DNA of 64,000 nucleotides from Neisseria bergeri (GTDB lineage Bacteria; Pseudomonadota; Gammaproteobacteria; Burkholderiales; Neisseriaceae): NCBI GenBank assembly GCA_003044455.1, contig POWY01000001.1, positions 1 to 64,000 of the forward strand, read 5' to 3'. Shown piece by piece: positions 7,793 to 16,996 of this stretch (position 1 is its first letter; each line of letters starts with the position of its first letter). The notes under the pieces were generated by a model. It saw only the letters and a program-made list of their open reading frames with translations, ran no database searches and was not told where the DNA came from. The position numbers and the translations under genes were made by a program.

Positions 7793-8602
7793 ATGACCCA
7801 AGACACCCGACCCCTTATCCGCGTCGTTGCCGGCATCCTGCTCGATTCAGACGGCAACTACCTGCTCAGCTCGCGCCCCGAAGGCAAGCCCTATGCCGGA
7901 TATTGGGAATTTGCCGGCGGCAAGGTCGAGGCGGGCGAAACCGACTTCCAAGCCCTGCAACGCGAGTTTGAAGAAGAACTCGGCATCCGCATCCTCGCCG
8001 CCACGCCTTGGCTGACCAAAATCCATTCCTACGAACACGCCCGCGTCTGCCTGAAATTCCTATGGGTAAACCCCGACCAATGGACGGGCGAACCGCAATC
8101 CCGCGAAGGACAGGAATGGTCGTGGCAGAAGGCGGGGGATTTTACCGTTGCCCCCATGCTGCCCGCCAACGGCGCGCTTTTGCGTTCGTTGTCCGTTCCG
8201 CGCCGTTTGTACGGCAGCCTGAAAACAGGTTTGTACGGTGAGAACAGTATGGGTACGTACCGCGTCCTGCCTTTGGGTTCGGCAGAGGGAAGCGGTGCGA
8301 ACGTTTTGATGGAGGCGGCGCAATGGCAGGACAGGCCCGAACACGCCAACAGCGTGTGGATGATGGTGCAGACCCGCGAACAATGGAGGCAGGTGCAGGA
8401 AAAGGGCGCGGATGTGGCCGTGTGGCGGGTCGGTAATGCCGCACAAGCCGCAGCGGTGGACGAAGTGTTGAAGCACGGCGTATCCGTGCCGCTGGTCGTT
8501 GCCGCCGACGTTCAGACGGCATCGCATTACGGCGGGCAATGGCTGGCGGCGGGCGCACACGCCGTGTTGGCCGATGAAAAAATGGGGGACGGAAATGGCT
8601 AA
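7793..8602 (+). CDS. mutT: MutT-type NUDIX hydrolase with a C-terminal ThiE/TenI-like half
   Basis: A 269-aa protein. Residues about 8-135 form a NUDIX hydrolase with the box GGKVEAGETDFQALQREF followed by EEELGI, as in MutT proteins that remove 8-oxo-dGTP. The C-terminal half (from about residue 140) resembles the thiamine-phosphate-synthase-like domain often fused to MutT in beta/gammaproteobacteria; it includes VPLVVAADVQTASHYGGQW and GAHAVLADEK. A DUS (8511-8522) is embedded in the reading frame as VQTAS. ATG 7793 is chosen at the NUDIX start; the ribosome-binding site is poor. The next gene overlaps its end by 8 bp. Confidence 0.88.
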   Translation: MTQDTRPLIRVVAGILLDSDGNYLLSSRPEGKPYAGYWEFAGGKVEAGETDFQALQREFEEELGIRILAATPWLTKIHSYEHARVCLKFLWVNPDQWTGEPQSREGQEWSWQKAGDFTVAPMLPANGALLRSLSVPRRLYGSLKTGLYGENSMGTYRVLPLGSAEGSGANVLMEAAQWQDRPEHANSVWMMVQTREQWRQVQEKGADVAVWRVGNAAQAAAVDEVLKHGVSVPLVVAADVQTASHYGGQWLAAGAHAVLADEKMGDGNG

Positions 8603-9017
8603 AAACCGCAAATTACTGCTTGCCGCACTGCTGCTGATTGCCTTTGCCGCCTTCAAGCTCGTTTTGTTGCAATGGTGGCAGGCGCAGCAGCCGCAAGCCG
8701 TGGCGGCGCAATGCGATTTGACCGAAGGTTGCACGCTGCCGGACGGAAGCCGCGTCCGCGCCGCCGCCGTTTCAACCAAAAAACCGTTTGATATTTATAT
8801 CGAACACACGCCCGCCGGCACGGAACAGGTCAGCATCAGCTTCAGTATGAAAAATATGGATATGGGTTTCAACCGCTATATGTTCGAGCGGCAACCGTCG
8901 GGGAATTGGCAGGCAGCACGCATCCGCCTGCCCGTCTGTGTCGAAGGCAGGCGCGATTTTACGGCGGACATTACAATCGGCAGCCGGACATTTCAGACGG
9001 CATTTACCGCCGAATAA
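8595..9017 (+). CDS. Small membrane-anchored protein of unknown function
   Basis: A 140-aa protein. One N-terminal hydrophobic segment (LLLAALLLIAFAAFKLVLL) acts as an uncleaved anchor or signal. A periplasmic domain follows with three Cys (CDLTEGC near residues 39-45 and VCVEG near residue 114) and beta-strand-like stretches (FDIYIEHTPAG, VSISFSMKNMDMGFNRY). The ATG overlaps the end of mutT, implying translational coupling. The last codons read through a DUS (8992-9003). I do not recognise a named family; the architecture recalls small periplasmic metal- or redox-linked proteins, but no function is claimed. Confidence 0.75.
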   Translation: MAKNRKLLLAALLLIAFAAFKLVLLQWWQAQQPQAVAAQCDLTEGCTLPDGSRVRAAAVSTKKPFDIYIEHTPAGTEQVSISFSMKNMDMGFNRYMFERQPSGNWQAARIRLPVCVEGRRDFTADITIGSRTFQTAFTAE

Positions 9018-9065
9018 ACCTTTCAATCCGCCATTGCCGTAACATCCGTCCGGAAAGGACACGCT

Positions 9066-10208
9066 ATGAATACTTTATATACACTTTTCGCCACCTGCCC
9101 GCGCGGCTTGGAAACCGTTTTATCGCAAGAACTCGGAAGCCTCGGCTGTACCGATGTTCAAGCGTTTGACGGCGGTGTTTCCTGCCGGGGCGAATTGGAA
9201 CAGGCCTACGCCGCCAACCTGCACTCGCGCACCGCCGGCCGCATCCTGCTGCGCCTGACCAAAGGCACATACCGCAATGAGCGCGACATCTACAAACTTG
9301 CCAAAAACATCAACTGGTTCAACTGGTTTACCTTGCAGCAGACGTTCAAAGTCAAAATCGAGGCAAAACGCGCCAACGTCAAAAGCCTCCAATTTGTCGG
9401 TTTGACCGTCAAAGATGCCGTCTGCGACGCTTTCCGCAACATTTACGACGCACGTCCGAGCGTGGACAAAGCCGCGCCCGATGTCCGCATCCACGCCTTT
9501 TTGGACGAACGCAATGTCGAAATCTTCATCGACACTTCGGGCGAAGCCCTGTTCAAACGCGGCTACCGTCTCGATACCGGCGAAGCGCCGCTGCGCGAAA
9601 ACCTTGCCGCCGGACTGCTGCTCTCGGCAGGCTACGACGGTACGCAGCCGTTTCAAGACCCGTTTTGCGGCAGCGGCACGATTGCCGTCGAAGCCGCTTG
9701 GATTGCCACCGGCCGCGCACCGGGTATGATGCGCCGTTTCGGTTTTGAGAAACTGCAAAATTTCGATAAAACGCTGTGGTCGGATTTGCGCCGCCGCGCC
9801 GAAGCGCAAACCCGCCCCGTCCGCGCCCCGATTGCAGGCAGCGACAACGATCGCCGCATCGTTCAGACGGCATTGGACAACGCACACAATGCCGGAGCGG
9901 ACGACATTGTTTCCTTCAGCGTTGCCGACGCGCAGTCCGTCCGTCCGAACGGCGAAAACGGCATCATGGTGTCCAATCCGCCCTATGGCGTGCGCCTTGA
10001 GGAAGTCCACGCTTTGCAGACACTGTATCCGCAGTTGGGGACGTGGTTGAAAAAACACTATGCCGGCTGGCAGGTCGGCATGTTTACCGGCGACAGGGAA
10101 ATGCCCAAATTCATGCGCCTGTCGCCAAAACGCAAAATCCCGCTTTATAACGGCAACATCGACTGCCGCCTGTTCCTGATTGATATGGTGGAAGGATCGA
10201 ACCGTTGA
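9066..10208 (+). CDS. THUMP-domain class I SAM-dependent RNA methyltransferase (RlmL-like)
   Basis: A 380-aa protein homologous to the N-terminal m2G methyltransferase half of RlmKL (23S rRNA G2445) and to stand-alone YpsC-type enzymes. The N-terminal ferredoxin-like/THUMP region ([18 protein letters not shown]) is followed by a catalytic domain. That domain has [17 protein letters not shown] (SAM-binding motif I) and the NPPYG motif ([11 protein letters not shown]) typical of exocyclic-amino N-methylation. It starts 48 bp after the preceding gene with CGGAAAGGAC upstream. The exact target guanosine cannot be fixed from sequence. Confidence 0.88.
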   Translation: MNTLYTLFATCPRGLETVLSQELGSLGCTDVQAFDGGVSCRGELEQAYAANLHSRTAGRILLRLTKGTYRNERDIYKLAKNINWFNWFTLQQTFKVKIEAKRANVKSLQFVGLTVKDAVCDAFRNIYDARPSVDKAAPDVRIHAFLDERNVEIFIDTSGEALFKRGYRLDTGEAPLRENLAAGLLLSAGYDGTQPFQDPFCGSGTIAVEAAWIATGRAPGMMRRFGFEKLQNFDKTLWSDLRRRAEAQTRPVRAPIAGSDNDRRIVQTALDNAHNAGADDIVSFSVADAQSVRPNGENGIMVSNPPYGVRLEEVHALQTLYPQLGTWLKKHYAGWQVGMFTGDREMPKFMRLSPKRKIPLYNGNIDCRLFLIDMVEGSNR

Positions 10209-10223
10209 GGAAAGTGTACAAAA

Positions 10224-10257
10224 ATGCCGTCTGAAAAATGTTCAGACGGCATTTATT
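10224..10257. terminator. DUS-pair terminator, bidirectional
   Basis: ATGCCGTCTGAA (10224-10235) and TTCAGACGGCAT (10241-10252) are separated by 5 bp, with A-rich and T-rich flanks. It sits between the convergent methyltransferase and amiC genes and can serve both. Confidence 0.88.
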
Positions 10258-10265
10258 TTTCGGAA

Positions 10266-11516
10266 TCAACCCCGCTTCAATACGGAAGTGTTGATGTAGC
10301 GTTGGACACCTAAGGCAATGGATTGGGCGCACTGCCTGCGGAAGGATTCGCTGCCCAGCAGCTTCTCTTCGGCAGGATTGGACAGGAAGGCGGTTTCGAC
10401 CAGGATAGACGGCATATCGGGTGCGCGCAAAACGGCGAAATTGGCTTCGTCCACCCTGCCTTTGTGCAGATGGTTGAGCCTGCCCAATTCTTCAAGCACC
10501 AGTTTGCCGAGTTTGCGGCTGTCGCGCAGTGTGGCGGTTTGGGTCATGTCGAGCAGGGCGGTATCGACATTGCGGTTGCCGCTGGTCGGTACGCCGCCGA
10601 CCGCGTCGGCATTGTTTTGGGTTTGTTCCAAGAATTTGGCGGCGGAGCTGGTCGCGCCTTTGGTGTTCAGCATATAAACCCCTGTGCCGCGCGCGGAGGG
10701 GCTGGTGAAAGCGTCGGCGTGGATGGAGACGAATACGTCCGCCCGCCGTGCGCGCCCTTTGGCGACACGCACGCCCAAAGGGATGAACACGTCTTCGTTG
10801 CGCGTCATAAAGACGTTGTAACCCAAGGCTTCCAATTGTTTTTTGGTTTCGCGGGCGATGGAGAGGACGACGTGTTTTTCCTGCAATCCGCCCGAGCTGA
10901 CGGCGCCGGGGTCTTCGCCGCCGTGTCCGGGGTCGATCATAATGATGGGCCTGCGCCCGTTTCTGCCGCGCCCGGGTTGGGGCGTGGTGTTTTGGGCGAG
11001 GTCGGCTTCCGGAGAGCCGCGCCGGGTTTTGTTCGGGCTGCCGTTAAGCAGCGCCATCATCGGATCGTCGGCATCCATCCCTTGCGGATAGAGATCGACG
11101 ACGAGGCGGTTTTTAAAGCCGCCGACGGGGGGGAGGGAAAAAACTTGCGCGTAGGAAGGCTGTTTCAAATCGATGACGAGGCGGACGGTGTCGGGCGTGT
11201 TCTGACCCGCGCGTATGCTGCGGATAAAGGGGTCGTCCGCCATAACCTTCTGAGACAGTCCGTGCAATACGGTATTGATGTTTGCGTTTTGTATGTCGAC
11301 GACCAGCCTGCCCGGGTTGTCGAGCGCGAAGTGCTGGTATTTGAGCGCGGTTGTGCTTTCCAGCGTCAGGCGGGTGTAGGTGTGCGACGGCCATATCCGT
11401 GCGGCGGTGAATTGTGGTGCGCGCACGGTTTTGGCAACGGCGGATGCGATGGGGCTTAGGGCGAACAGTGTGCCGGCGGTGCGGCGGATGATTTGTCTTC
11501 GTGTCAGTTTGGTCAT
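10266..11516 (-). CDS. amiC: N-acetylmuramoyl-L-alanine amidase AmiC, Tat-exported
   Basis: A 416-aa periplasmic zinc amidase that cleaves the stem peptide from MurNAc during daughter-cell separation. The N-terminus MTKLTRRQIIRRTAGTLFAL is a twin-arginine signal. An AMIN domain (about residues 40-150, for septal targeting) precedes the amidase_3 domain. That domain has IDPGHGGEDPGAV (zinc His), SIHADAFTS (second His) and ILVETAFLSN (catalytic Glu). ATG 11516 overlaps the tsaE stop (ATGA), so the pair is translationally coupled. The open frame extends to 11642 but that part is tsaE in another frame. Confidence 0.93.
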   Translation of the reverse strand: MTKLTRRQIIRRTAGTLFALSPIASAVAKTVRAPQFTAARIWPSHTYTRLTLESTTALKYQHFALDNPGRLVVDIQNANINTVLHGLSQKVMADDPFIRSIRAGQNTPDTVRLVIDLKQPSYAQVFSLPPVGGFKNRLVVDLYPQGMDADDPMMALLNGSPNKTRRGSPEADLAQNTTPQPGRGRNGRRPIIMIDPGHGGEDPGAVSSGGLQEKHVVLSIARETKKQLEALGYNVFMTRNEDVFIPLGVRVAKGRARRADVFVSIHADAFTSPSARGTGVYMLNTKGATSSAAKFLEQTQNNADAVGGVPTSGNRNVDTALLDMTQTATLRDSRKLGKLVLEELGRLNHLHKGRVDEANFAVLRAPDMPSILVETAFLSNPAEEKLLGSESFRRQCAQSIALGVQRYINTSVLKRG

Positions 11517-11974
11517 AGCGGCAGGCTTTCGCGTCCTCGTTCGGTATGGGCGGTCAGCAGGCATTTTCTGCCGCCGCCGTCGTGTGTCAATGTTGCGGTG
11601 ATGTCGGCGGGCGGCGTAAATTCCCCGCCCTGTTGCGGCCATTCGATCAGGCAGACGCTGTTTGCGGCAAACAGTTCGTCAAGCCCCGCGTCTTCCCATT
11701 CTTCGGGCGTGGTGAAACGGTAGAGGTCGAAATGATGCAGGGTGAAGCGTTCCAGCGGATAAGATTCGACGATGGCGTAAGTCGGGCTTTTGACTGCGCC
11801 CTGATGACCCAATCCGCGCAGGATGCCGCGTGTCAGCGTGGTTTTCCCCGCACCCAAATCCCCTTCGAGATAAATGACCAGCGGTGCGTTTAAACGGGAA
11901 GACCACGCCGCGCCCAAATCTAGTGTGGCGGCTTCGTCGGCAAGGAATCGGGAAACGGGGGGAAAATCAGACAT
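11513..11974 (-). CDS. tsaE: tRNA threonylcarbamoyladenosine biosynthesis ATPase TsaE
   Basis: A 153-aa P-loop ATPase needed with TsaB, TsaC and TsaD to make t6A at position 37 of ANN-decoding tRNAs. The Walker A motif is GDLGAGKTTLTRG near residue 40, followed by KSPTYAIVESY and the HFDLYR motif, all typical of the family. ATG 11974 fits the usual length of about 150 aa. It overlaps amiC by 4 bp, a tsaE-amiC order found widely in proteobacteria. Confidence 0.94.
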   Translation of the reverse strand: MSDFPPVSRFLADEAATLDLGAAWSSRLNAPLVIYLEGDLGAGKTTLTRGILRGLGHQGAVKSPTYAIVESYPLERFTLHHFDLYRFTTPEEWEDAGLDELFAANSVCLIEWPQQGGEFTPPADITATLTHDGGGRKCLLTAHTERGRESLPL

Positions 11975-12159
11975 AGGGGCTTTACAACTTTTATGTGGCG
12001 GATCGGAGGGGCGGCCGGAAAACCGTGCGCCCGGCGGCGGCATTGCCGTACATTATAACAGCCAAATCCGCATCCTGCTTTCAGACGGCAACGGCTGTCA
12101 AGAAAAAGCGGCGCGTGTACAATACGCGGATTGTATGTTTAGGACGGATTGGAAAAAGG

Positions 12160-12972
12160 ATGGAAAATATCGGCAGGCAGCGACCCATCGGCGTTTTTGA
12201 CTCGGGAATCGGCGGTTTGACCAATGTGCGCGCATTGATGGAGCGGCTGCCGATGGAGAACATCATTTATTTCGGCGACACGGCGCGCGTGCCTTACGGG
12301 ACGAAATCTAAGGCGACCATCGAAAATTTCTCGATGCAGATTGTCGATTTTTTATTGGAACACGATGTCAAGGCGATGGTTATCGCGTGCAATACGATTG
12401 CGGCGGTGGCGGGGCAGAAAATCCGTCAAAAGACGGGCAATATGCCGGTTTTGGACGTGATTTCCGCCGGCGCGAAAGCCGCGCTGGCAACGACGCGCAA
12501 CAATAAAATCGGCATTATCGCCACCAATACCACAGTCAACAGCAATGCTTATGCGCGCGCCATCCACAGGGACAACCCCGACACGCTCGTCCGCACGCAG
12601 GCCGCGCCGCTGCTCGTCCCTTTGGTGGAAGAGGGCTGGTTGGAACACGAAGTTACCCGCCTGACCGTATGCGAATACCTCAAACCATTGCTTGCAGACG
12701 GCATCGATACGCTGGTGTTGGGCTGCACGCACTTTCCCTTGCTCAAGCCCTTAATCGGCAGGGAGGCGCACAATGTCGCGTTGGTTGATTCTGCAATTAC
12801 GACGGCTGAAGAAACCGCGCGCGTCCTTGCGCAGGAGGGATTACTCAATACCGACAACAACAATCCCGACTACCGTTTTTACGTCAGCGATATTCCTTTG
12901 AAATTCAGAACCATCGGCGAGCGTTTTCTGGGCAGGACGATGGAGCAGATTGAAATGGTGTCTTTGGGTTAA
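12160..12972 (+). CDS. murI: Glutamate racemase
   Basis: A 270-aa cofactor-independent racemase supplying D-glutamate for peptidoglycan. Paired catalytic cysteines are in ACNTIAA and GCTHFPLL; the N-terminal IGVFDSGIGGLTNVRAL and FGDTARVPYGTKS are family signatures. GGAAAAAGG immediately precedes ATG 12160. It is divergent from tsaE-amiC. It is followed by a very long repeat block rather than a close terminator. Confidence 0.95.
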   Translation: MENIGRQRPIGVFDSGIGGLTNVRALMERLPMENIIYFGDTARVPYGTKSKATIENFSMQIVDFLLEHDVKAMVIACNTIAAVAGQKIRQKTGNMPVLDVISAGAKAALATTRNNKIGIIATNTTVNSNAYARAIHRDNPDTLVRTQAAPLLVPLVEEGWLEHEVTRLTVCEYLKPLLADGIDTLVLGCTHFPLLKPLIGREAHNVALVDSAITTAEETARVLAQEGLLNTDNNNPDYRFYVSDIPLKFRTIGERFLGRTMEQIEMVSLG

Positions 12973-13020
12973 AACGATGACGGAAAGCTGCCCGAGATTA
13001 CAGAAACCTAAAATCCCGTC

Positions 13021-14680
13021 ATTCCCACGAAAGTGGGAATCTAGACCTGTCGGTGCGGAAACTTATCGGATAAAACGGTTTCTTTAGATTTTACGTTCTA
13101 GATTCCCGCTTTCGCGGGAATGACGGGATGCAGGTTTCTGTGCAGATGTATTCGGATTCCCTCCTGCGCGGGAATGATGGGATTTTTAAATGTCCGAATG
13201 CCGCAAATGCCGTCTGAAAGGCTTCAGATGGCATTTTTTGCACAATTCCCACCGTTTCCCATCCTTCCCGATACACCGTAATCCTGAAACCCGTCATTCC
13301 CGCGCAGGCGGGAATCCAGACCGTTCGGTTTAGGTTTTTTTTGAGGTTTCGGGTAACTTCTAAACCGTCATTTCCGTGAAAACAGAAAATCAAAAACAGA
13401 AACCTCAAATCCCGTCATTCCCGCGCAGGCGGGAATCTAGACCTTCAATGCTAAGGCAATTTATCGGAAATGACTGAAACTCGAAAAACTGGATTCCCAC
13501 TTTCGTGGGAATGACGTGGTGCAGGTTTCCGTATGGATGGATTCGTCATTCCCGCGCAGGCGGGAATCTAGACATTCAATGCTAAGGCAATTTATCGGGA
13601 ATGACTGAAACTCAAAAAACTGGATTCCCACTTTCGTGGGAATGACGAAGTGGAAGTTACCCGAAACTTAAAACAAGCGAAACCGAACGAACCGGATTCC
13701 CGCTTTCGTGGGAATGACAAATTTCAGGTTGCTGTTTTTGGTTTTCTGTTTTTGTGAAAATAACAGGATTTTAGCTTGTGGGTATTTACCGGAAAAAACA
13801 GAAACCGCTCCGCCGTCATTCCCGCGAAGGCGGGAATCTAGGTCTGTCGGTGCGGAAACTTATCGGGTAAAACGGTTTCTTGAGATTTTGCGTCCTGGAT
13901 TCCCACTTTCGTGGGAATGACGGGATGCAGGTTTCCGTATGGATGGATTCGTCATTCCCGCGCAGGCGGGAATCTAGACATTCAATGCTAAGGCAATTTC
14001 TCGGAAATGACTGAAACTCAAAAAACTGGATTCCCGCCTGCGCGGAAATGACGAATTTCAGGTTGCTGTTTTTGGTTTTCTGTTTTTGTGAAAATAACGG
14101 GATTTTAGCTTGTGGGTATTTACCGGAAAAAACAGAAACCGCTCCGCCGTCATTCCCACGCAGGCGGGAATCTAGACATTCAATGCTAAGGCAATTTATC
14201 GGGAATGACTGAAACTCAAAAAACTGGATTCCCACTTTCGTGGGAATGACGGGATGCAGGTTTCCGTATGGATGGATTCGTCATTCCCGCGCAGGCGGGA
14301 ATCTAGGTCTGTCGGTGCGGAAACTTATCGGGAAAAACGGTTTCTTTAGATTTTATGTCCTAGATTCCCACTTTCGTGGGAATGACGGCAGAGCGGCTTC
14401 TGTTGCTCCCGATAAATGCCGCAATCTCAAATCCCGTCATTCCCGCGCAGGCGGGAATCTAGACATTCAATGCTAAGGCAATTTATCGGGAATGACTGAA
14501 ACTCAAAAAACTGGATTCCCGCCTGCGCGGGAATGACGAAGTGGAAGTTACCCGAAACTTAAAACAAGCGAAACCGAACGAACTGGATTCCCACTTTCGT
14601 GGGAATGACGGGATATACGTGGGAATGATGGGATATAGGTTTCCGTGCGGACGCGTTCGGATTCCCGCCTGCGCGGGAAT
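13021..14680. repeat. NIME array: 21 dRS3 copies separated by RS units
   Basis: I count 21 copies of the 20-bp ATTCCC-N8-GGGAAT motif. They begin at 13021, 13104, 13156, 13296, 13417, 13493, 13548, 13624, 13696, 13818, 13899, 13954, 14030, 14152, 14228, 14283, 14364, 14439, 14515, 14587 and 14661. The spacers fall into a few recurring RS types, for example TCTAGACATTCAATGCTAAG, seen repeatedly. There is no gene in the 1.8 kb between murI and tbpB. Open frames here (such as 13816-14235) are repeat translations. Confidence 0.92.
13207..13239 (+). terminator. DUS-pair terminator inside the NIME array, probably serving murI
   Basis: ATGCCGTCTGAA (13207-13218) and TTCAGATGGCAT (13223-13234, one mismatch) are followed by six T. 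It is the first terminator-like structure after murI, 235 bp downstream with three dRS3 copies between. Confidence 0.7.
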
Positions 14681-14749
14681 GACGGGATTTTGGTGTATTC
14701 CCTAAAAAAATAAAAAAGCATTTGCAAATTTGTTAAAAATAAATAAAAT

Positions 14750-14768
14750 AATAATCTTTATCATTCTT
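14750..14768 (+). promoter_or_regulatory. Fur box of the tbpBA promoter
   Basis: The 19 bp AATAATCTTTATCATTCTT match the Fur consensus GATAATGATAATCATTATC at 13 of 19 positions. They lie 18 bp before the tbpB ATG in AT-rich DNA. tbpBA is an iron-repressed operon in neisseriae. The exact -10 and -35 hexamers are not clear from sequence. Confidence 0.7.
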
Positions 14769-14786
14769 TAATTGAATTGGGTTTAT

Positions 14787-16910
14787 ATGAACAATCCATT
14801 GGTAAATCAGGCTGCTATGGTGCTGCCGGTGTTTTTGTTGAGTGCTTGTCTGGGCGGAGGCGGCGGCAGCTTCGATCTTGATTCTGTCGATACCGAAGCC
14901 CCGCGTCCCGCGCCAAAGTATCAAGATGTTTCTTCCGAAAAGCCGAAAGCCCAAAAAGACCAAGGCGGATACGGTTTTGCGATGAGGTTGAAACGGAGGA
15001 ATTGGTATCCGTTGGCAAAAGAAGACGAGGTTAAACTGAACGAGGGTGATTGGGAGGCGACAGGATTGCCGACAGAACCCAAGGAACTCCCTAAACGGCA
15101 AAAATCGGTTATTGAAAAAGTAGAAACAGACGACGACAGCAATATTTATTCTTCCCCCTATCTCACACCATCAAACCATCAAAGCGGCAGCGCTGGCAAC
15201 GGTGTAAATCAACCTAAAAATAAGGCAACAGATCACGAAAATTTCCAATATGTTTATTCTGGTTGGTTTTACAAACACGCTAAACAAAATCGTGATTTGC
15301 CAAATAAAATTGCACAACAAGGCGACGACGGCTATATCTTTTATCACGGCAAAGAACCTTCCCGACAACTTCCCGCTTCTGGAACAGTTACCTATAAAGG
15401 TGTGTGGCATTTTGCGACCGATGTCAAAAAATCCCAAAATTTTCGCGATATTATCCAGCCTTCGAAAAAACAAGGCGACAGGTATAGCGGATTTTCGGGC
15501 GATGACGGCGAGGAATATTCCAATAAAAATGAAGCGACTTTACAAAGCGGTCACGAGGGTTATGGATTTACCTCGAATTTAGAAGTGGATTTCAATAATA
15601 AAAAATTGACGGGCAAATTGATACGCAACAATGCGAATACCGGTAACAACCAAGCCACCACCCAATACTACAGCCTTGAGGCTCAAGTAACAGGCAACCG
15701 CTTCAACGGCAAGGCGATGGCAACCGACAAACCCGGCAACGGCGAAACCAAACAACATCCCTTTGTTTCCGACTCGTCTTCTTTGAGCGGCGGCTTTTTC
15801 GGCCCGAAGGGTGAGGAATTGGGTTTCCGCTTTTTGAGCGACGATAAAAAAGTTGCCGTTGTCGGCAGCGCGAAAACCAGAGACAACACCGCAAATGGCA
15901 ATACTGCGGCGGCTTCAGGCGGCACAGGTGCGGCAGCATCGGGCGGTGCGGCAGATATGCCGTCTGAAAACGGTAAGCTGACCACGGTTTTGGATGCGGT
16001 CGAGCTGACGCACGGCGACACAGCAATCAAAAATCTCGACAACTTCAGCAACGCCGCCCAACTGGTTGTCGACGGCATTATGATTCCGCTCCTGCCCGAG
16101 GATTCCGAAAGCGGGAACAATCAAGCCAATCAAGGTACAAACGGCGGAACAGCCTTTACCTACAAAACAACCTACACGCCGAAAAGCGATGAAAAAGACA
16201 CTCAAGCAGGTACGGCGGAGAATGGCAATCCAGCCGCTTCAAATACGGCAGGTGATACCAATGGCAAAACAAAAACCTATGAAGTCGAAGTCTGCTGTTC
16301 CAACCTCAATTATCTGAAATACGGGTTGCTGACACGCAAAACCGCCGGCAACACGGGGGAAGGCGGCAACGGCAGCCCAACCGCCGCCGCCCAAACGGAC
16401 GCGCAGAGTATGTTCTTACAAGGCGAGCGCACCGATGAAAAAGAGATTCCAAACGACCAAAACATCGTTTATCGGGGGTCTTGGTACGGGCATATTGCCA
16501 ACGGCACAAGCTGGAGCGGCAATGCTTCCAATGCAACGAGTGGCAACAAGGCGGACTTTACCGTGAATTTTGGCGAGAAAAAAATTAACGGCACGTTAAC
16601 CGCTGAAAACAGGCAGGCGGCAACCTTTACCATTGAGGGAACGATTCAGGGCAACGGCTTTGAAGGTACGGCGAAAACCGGTGATGGCGGCTTTGCGCTG
16701 GATCCGAAAAATACGGAAGCCTCCCATAAAGCGAGCATCAATGCCACTGTAACCGGCGGTTTTTACGGGCCCAAAGCCGAAGAAATGGGCGGATGGTTTG
16801 CCTATCCGGGCGACAGTCAGGCGCAGCCGTCCGCTTCGGGGTCAGGTACGTCAGCCGCCAACAGTGCGACCGTGGTATTCGGTGCGAAACGCCAACAGCT
16901 TGTGCAATAA
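14787..16910 (+). CDS. tbpB: Transferrin-binding protein B, surface lipoprotein (large isotype)
   Basis: A 707-aa lipoprotein that captures iron-loaded human transferrin and hands it to TbpA. The signal peptide ends in the lipobox LLSAC with lipidated Cys21, then a Gly-rich anchor. Two lobes each contain a handle and barrel; GGFFGPKGEELG near residue 335 and GGFYGPKAEEMGG near residue 660 are the matching lobe motifs. The length fits the large TbpB class (isotype II, about 700 aa) rather than the 580-600 aa class. A DUS at 15957-15968 is translated as MPSEN. ATG 14787 gives the lipoprotein signal; a TTG 15 bp upstream is unlikely. Confidence 0.96.
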   Translation: MNNPLVNQAAMVLPVFLLSACLGGGGGSFDLDSVDTEAPRPAPKYQDVSSEKPKAQKDQGGYGFAMRLKRRNWYPLAKEDEVKLNEGDWEATGLPTEPKELPKRQKSVIEKVETDDDSNIYSSPYLTPSNHQSGSAGNGVNQPKNKATDHENFQYVYSGWFYKHAKQNRDLPNKIAQQGDDGYIFYHGKEPSRQLPASGTVTYKGVWHFATDVKKSQNFRDIIQPSKKQGDRYSGFSGDDGEEYSNKNEATLQSGHEGYGFTSNLEVDFNNKKLTGKLIRNNANTGNNQATTQYYSLEAQVTGNRFNGKAMATDKPGNGETKQHPFVSDSSSLSGGFFGPKGEELGFRFLSDDKKVAVVGSAKTRDNTANGNTAAASGGTGAAASGGAADMPSENGKLTTVLDAVELTHGDTAIKNLDNFSNAAQLVVDGIMIPLLPEDSESGNNQANQGTNGGTAFTYKTTYTPKSDEKDTQAGTAENGNPAASNTAGDTNGKTKTYEVEVCCSNLNYLKYGLLTRKTAGNTGEGGNGSPTAAAQTDAQSMFLQGERTDEKEIPNDQNIVYRGSWYGHIANGTSWSGNASNATSGNKADFTVNFGEKKINGTLTAENRQAATFTIEGTIQGNGFEGTAKTGDGGFALDPKNTEASHKASINATVTGGFYGPKAEEMGGWFAYPGDSQAQPSASGSGTSAANSATVVFGAKRQQLVQ

Positions 16911-16940
16911 GCACGGCTGCCGAACAATCGAGAATAAGGC

Positions 16941-16975
16941 TTCAGACGGCATCGCTTCTTCCGATGCCGTCTGAA
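16941..16975 (+). repeat. Inverted DUS pair in the tbpB-tbpA intercistronic gap
   Basis: TTCAGACGGCAT (16941-16952) and ATGCCGTCTGAA (16964-16975) face each other. With flanking bases they form a stem of 14 bp or more around a 7-nt loop. No T-run follows, so it need not terminate, but it could attenuate tbpA relative to tbpB or stabilise the upstream message. Confidence 0.75.
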
Positions 16976-16996
16976 AGCGAAGAGTAGGGAAACACT

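Noticed and set aside
13816-14235. 139-aa ORF in the NIME array
   Set aside because: The translation is a recurring pattern from dRS3/RS repeats (for example SRLRGNDG), not a gene.
13021-14680. CRISPR-like array of palindromic repeats
   Set aside because: Units are dRS3 with irregular, recurring spacers and no cas genes; this is the neisserial NIME pattern.
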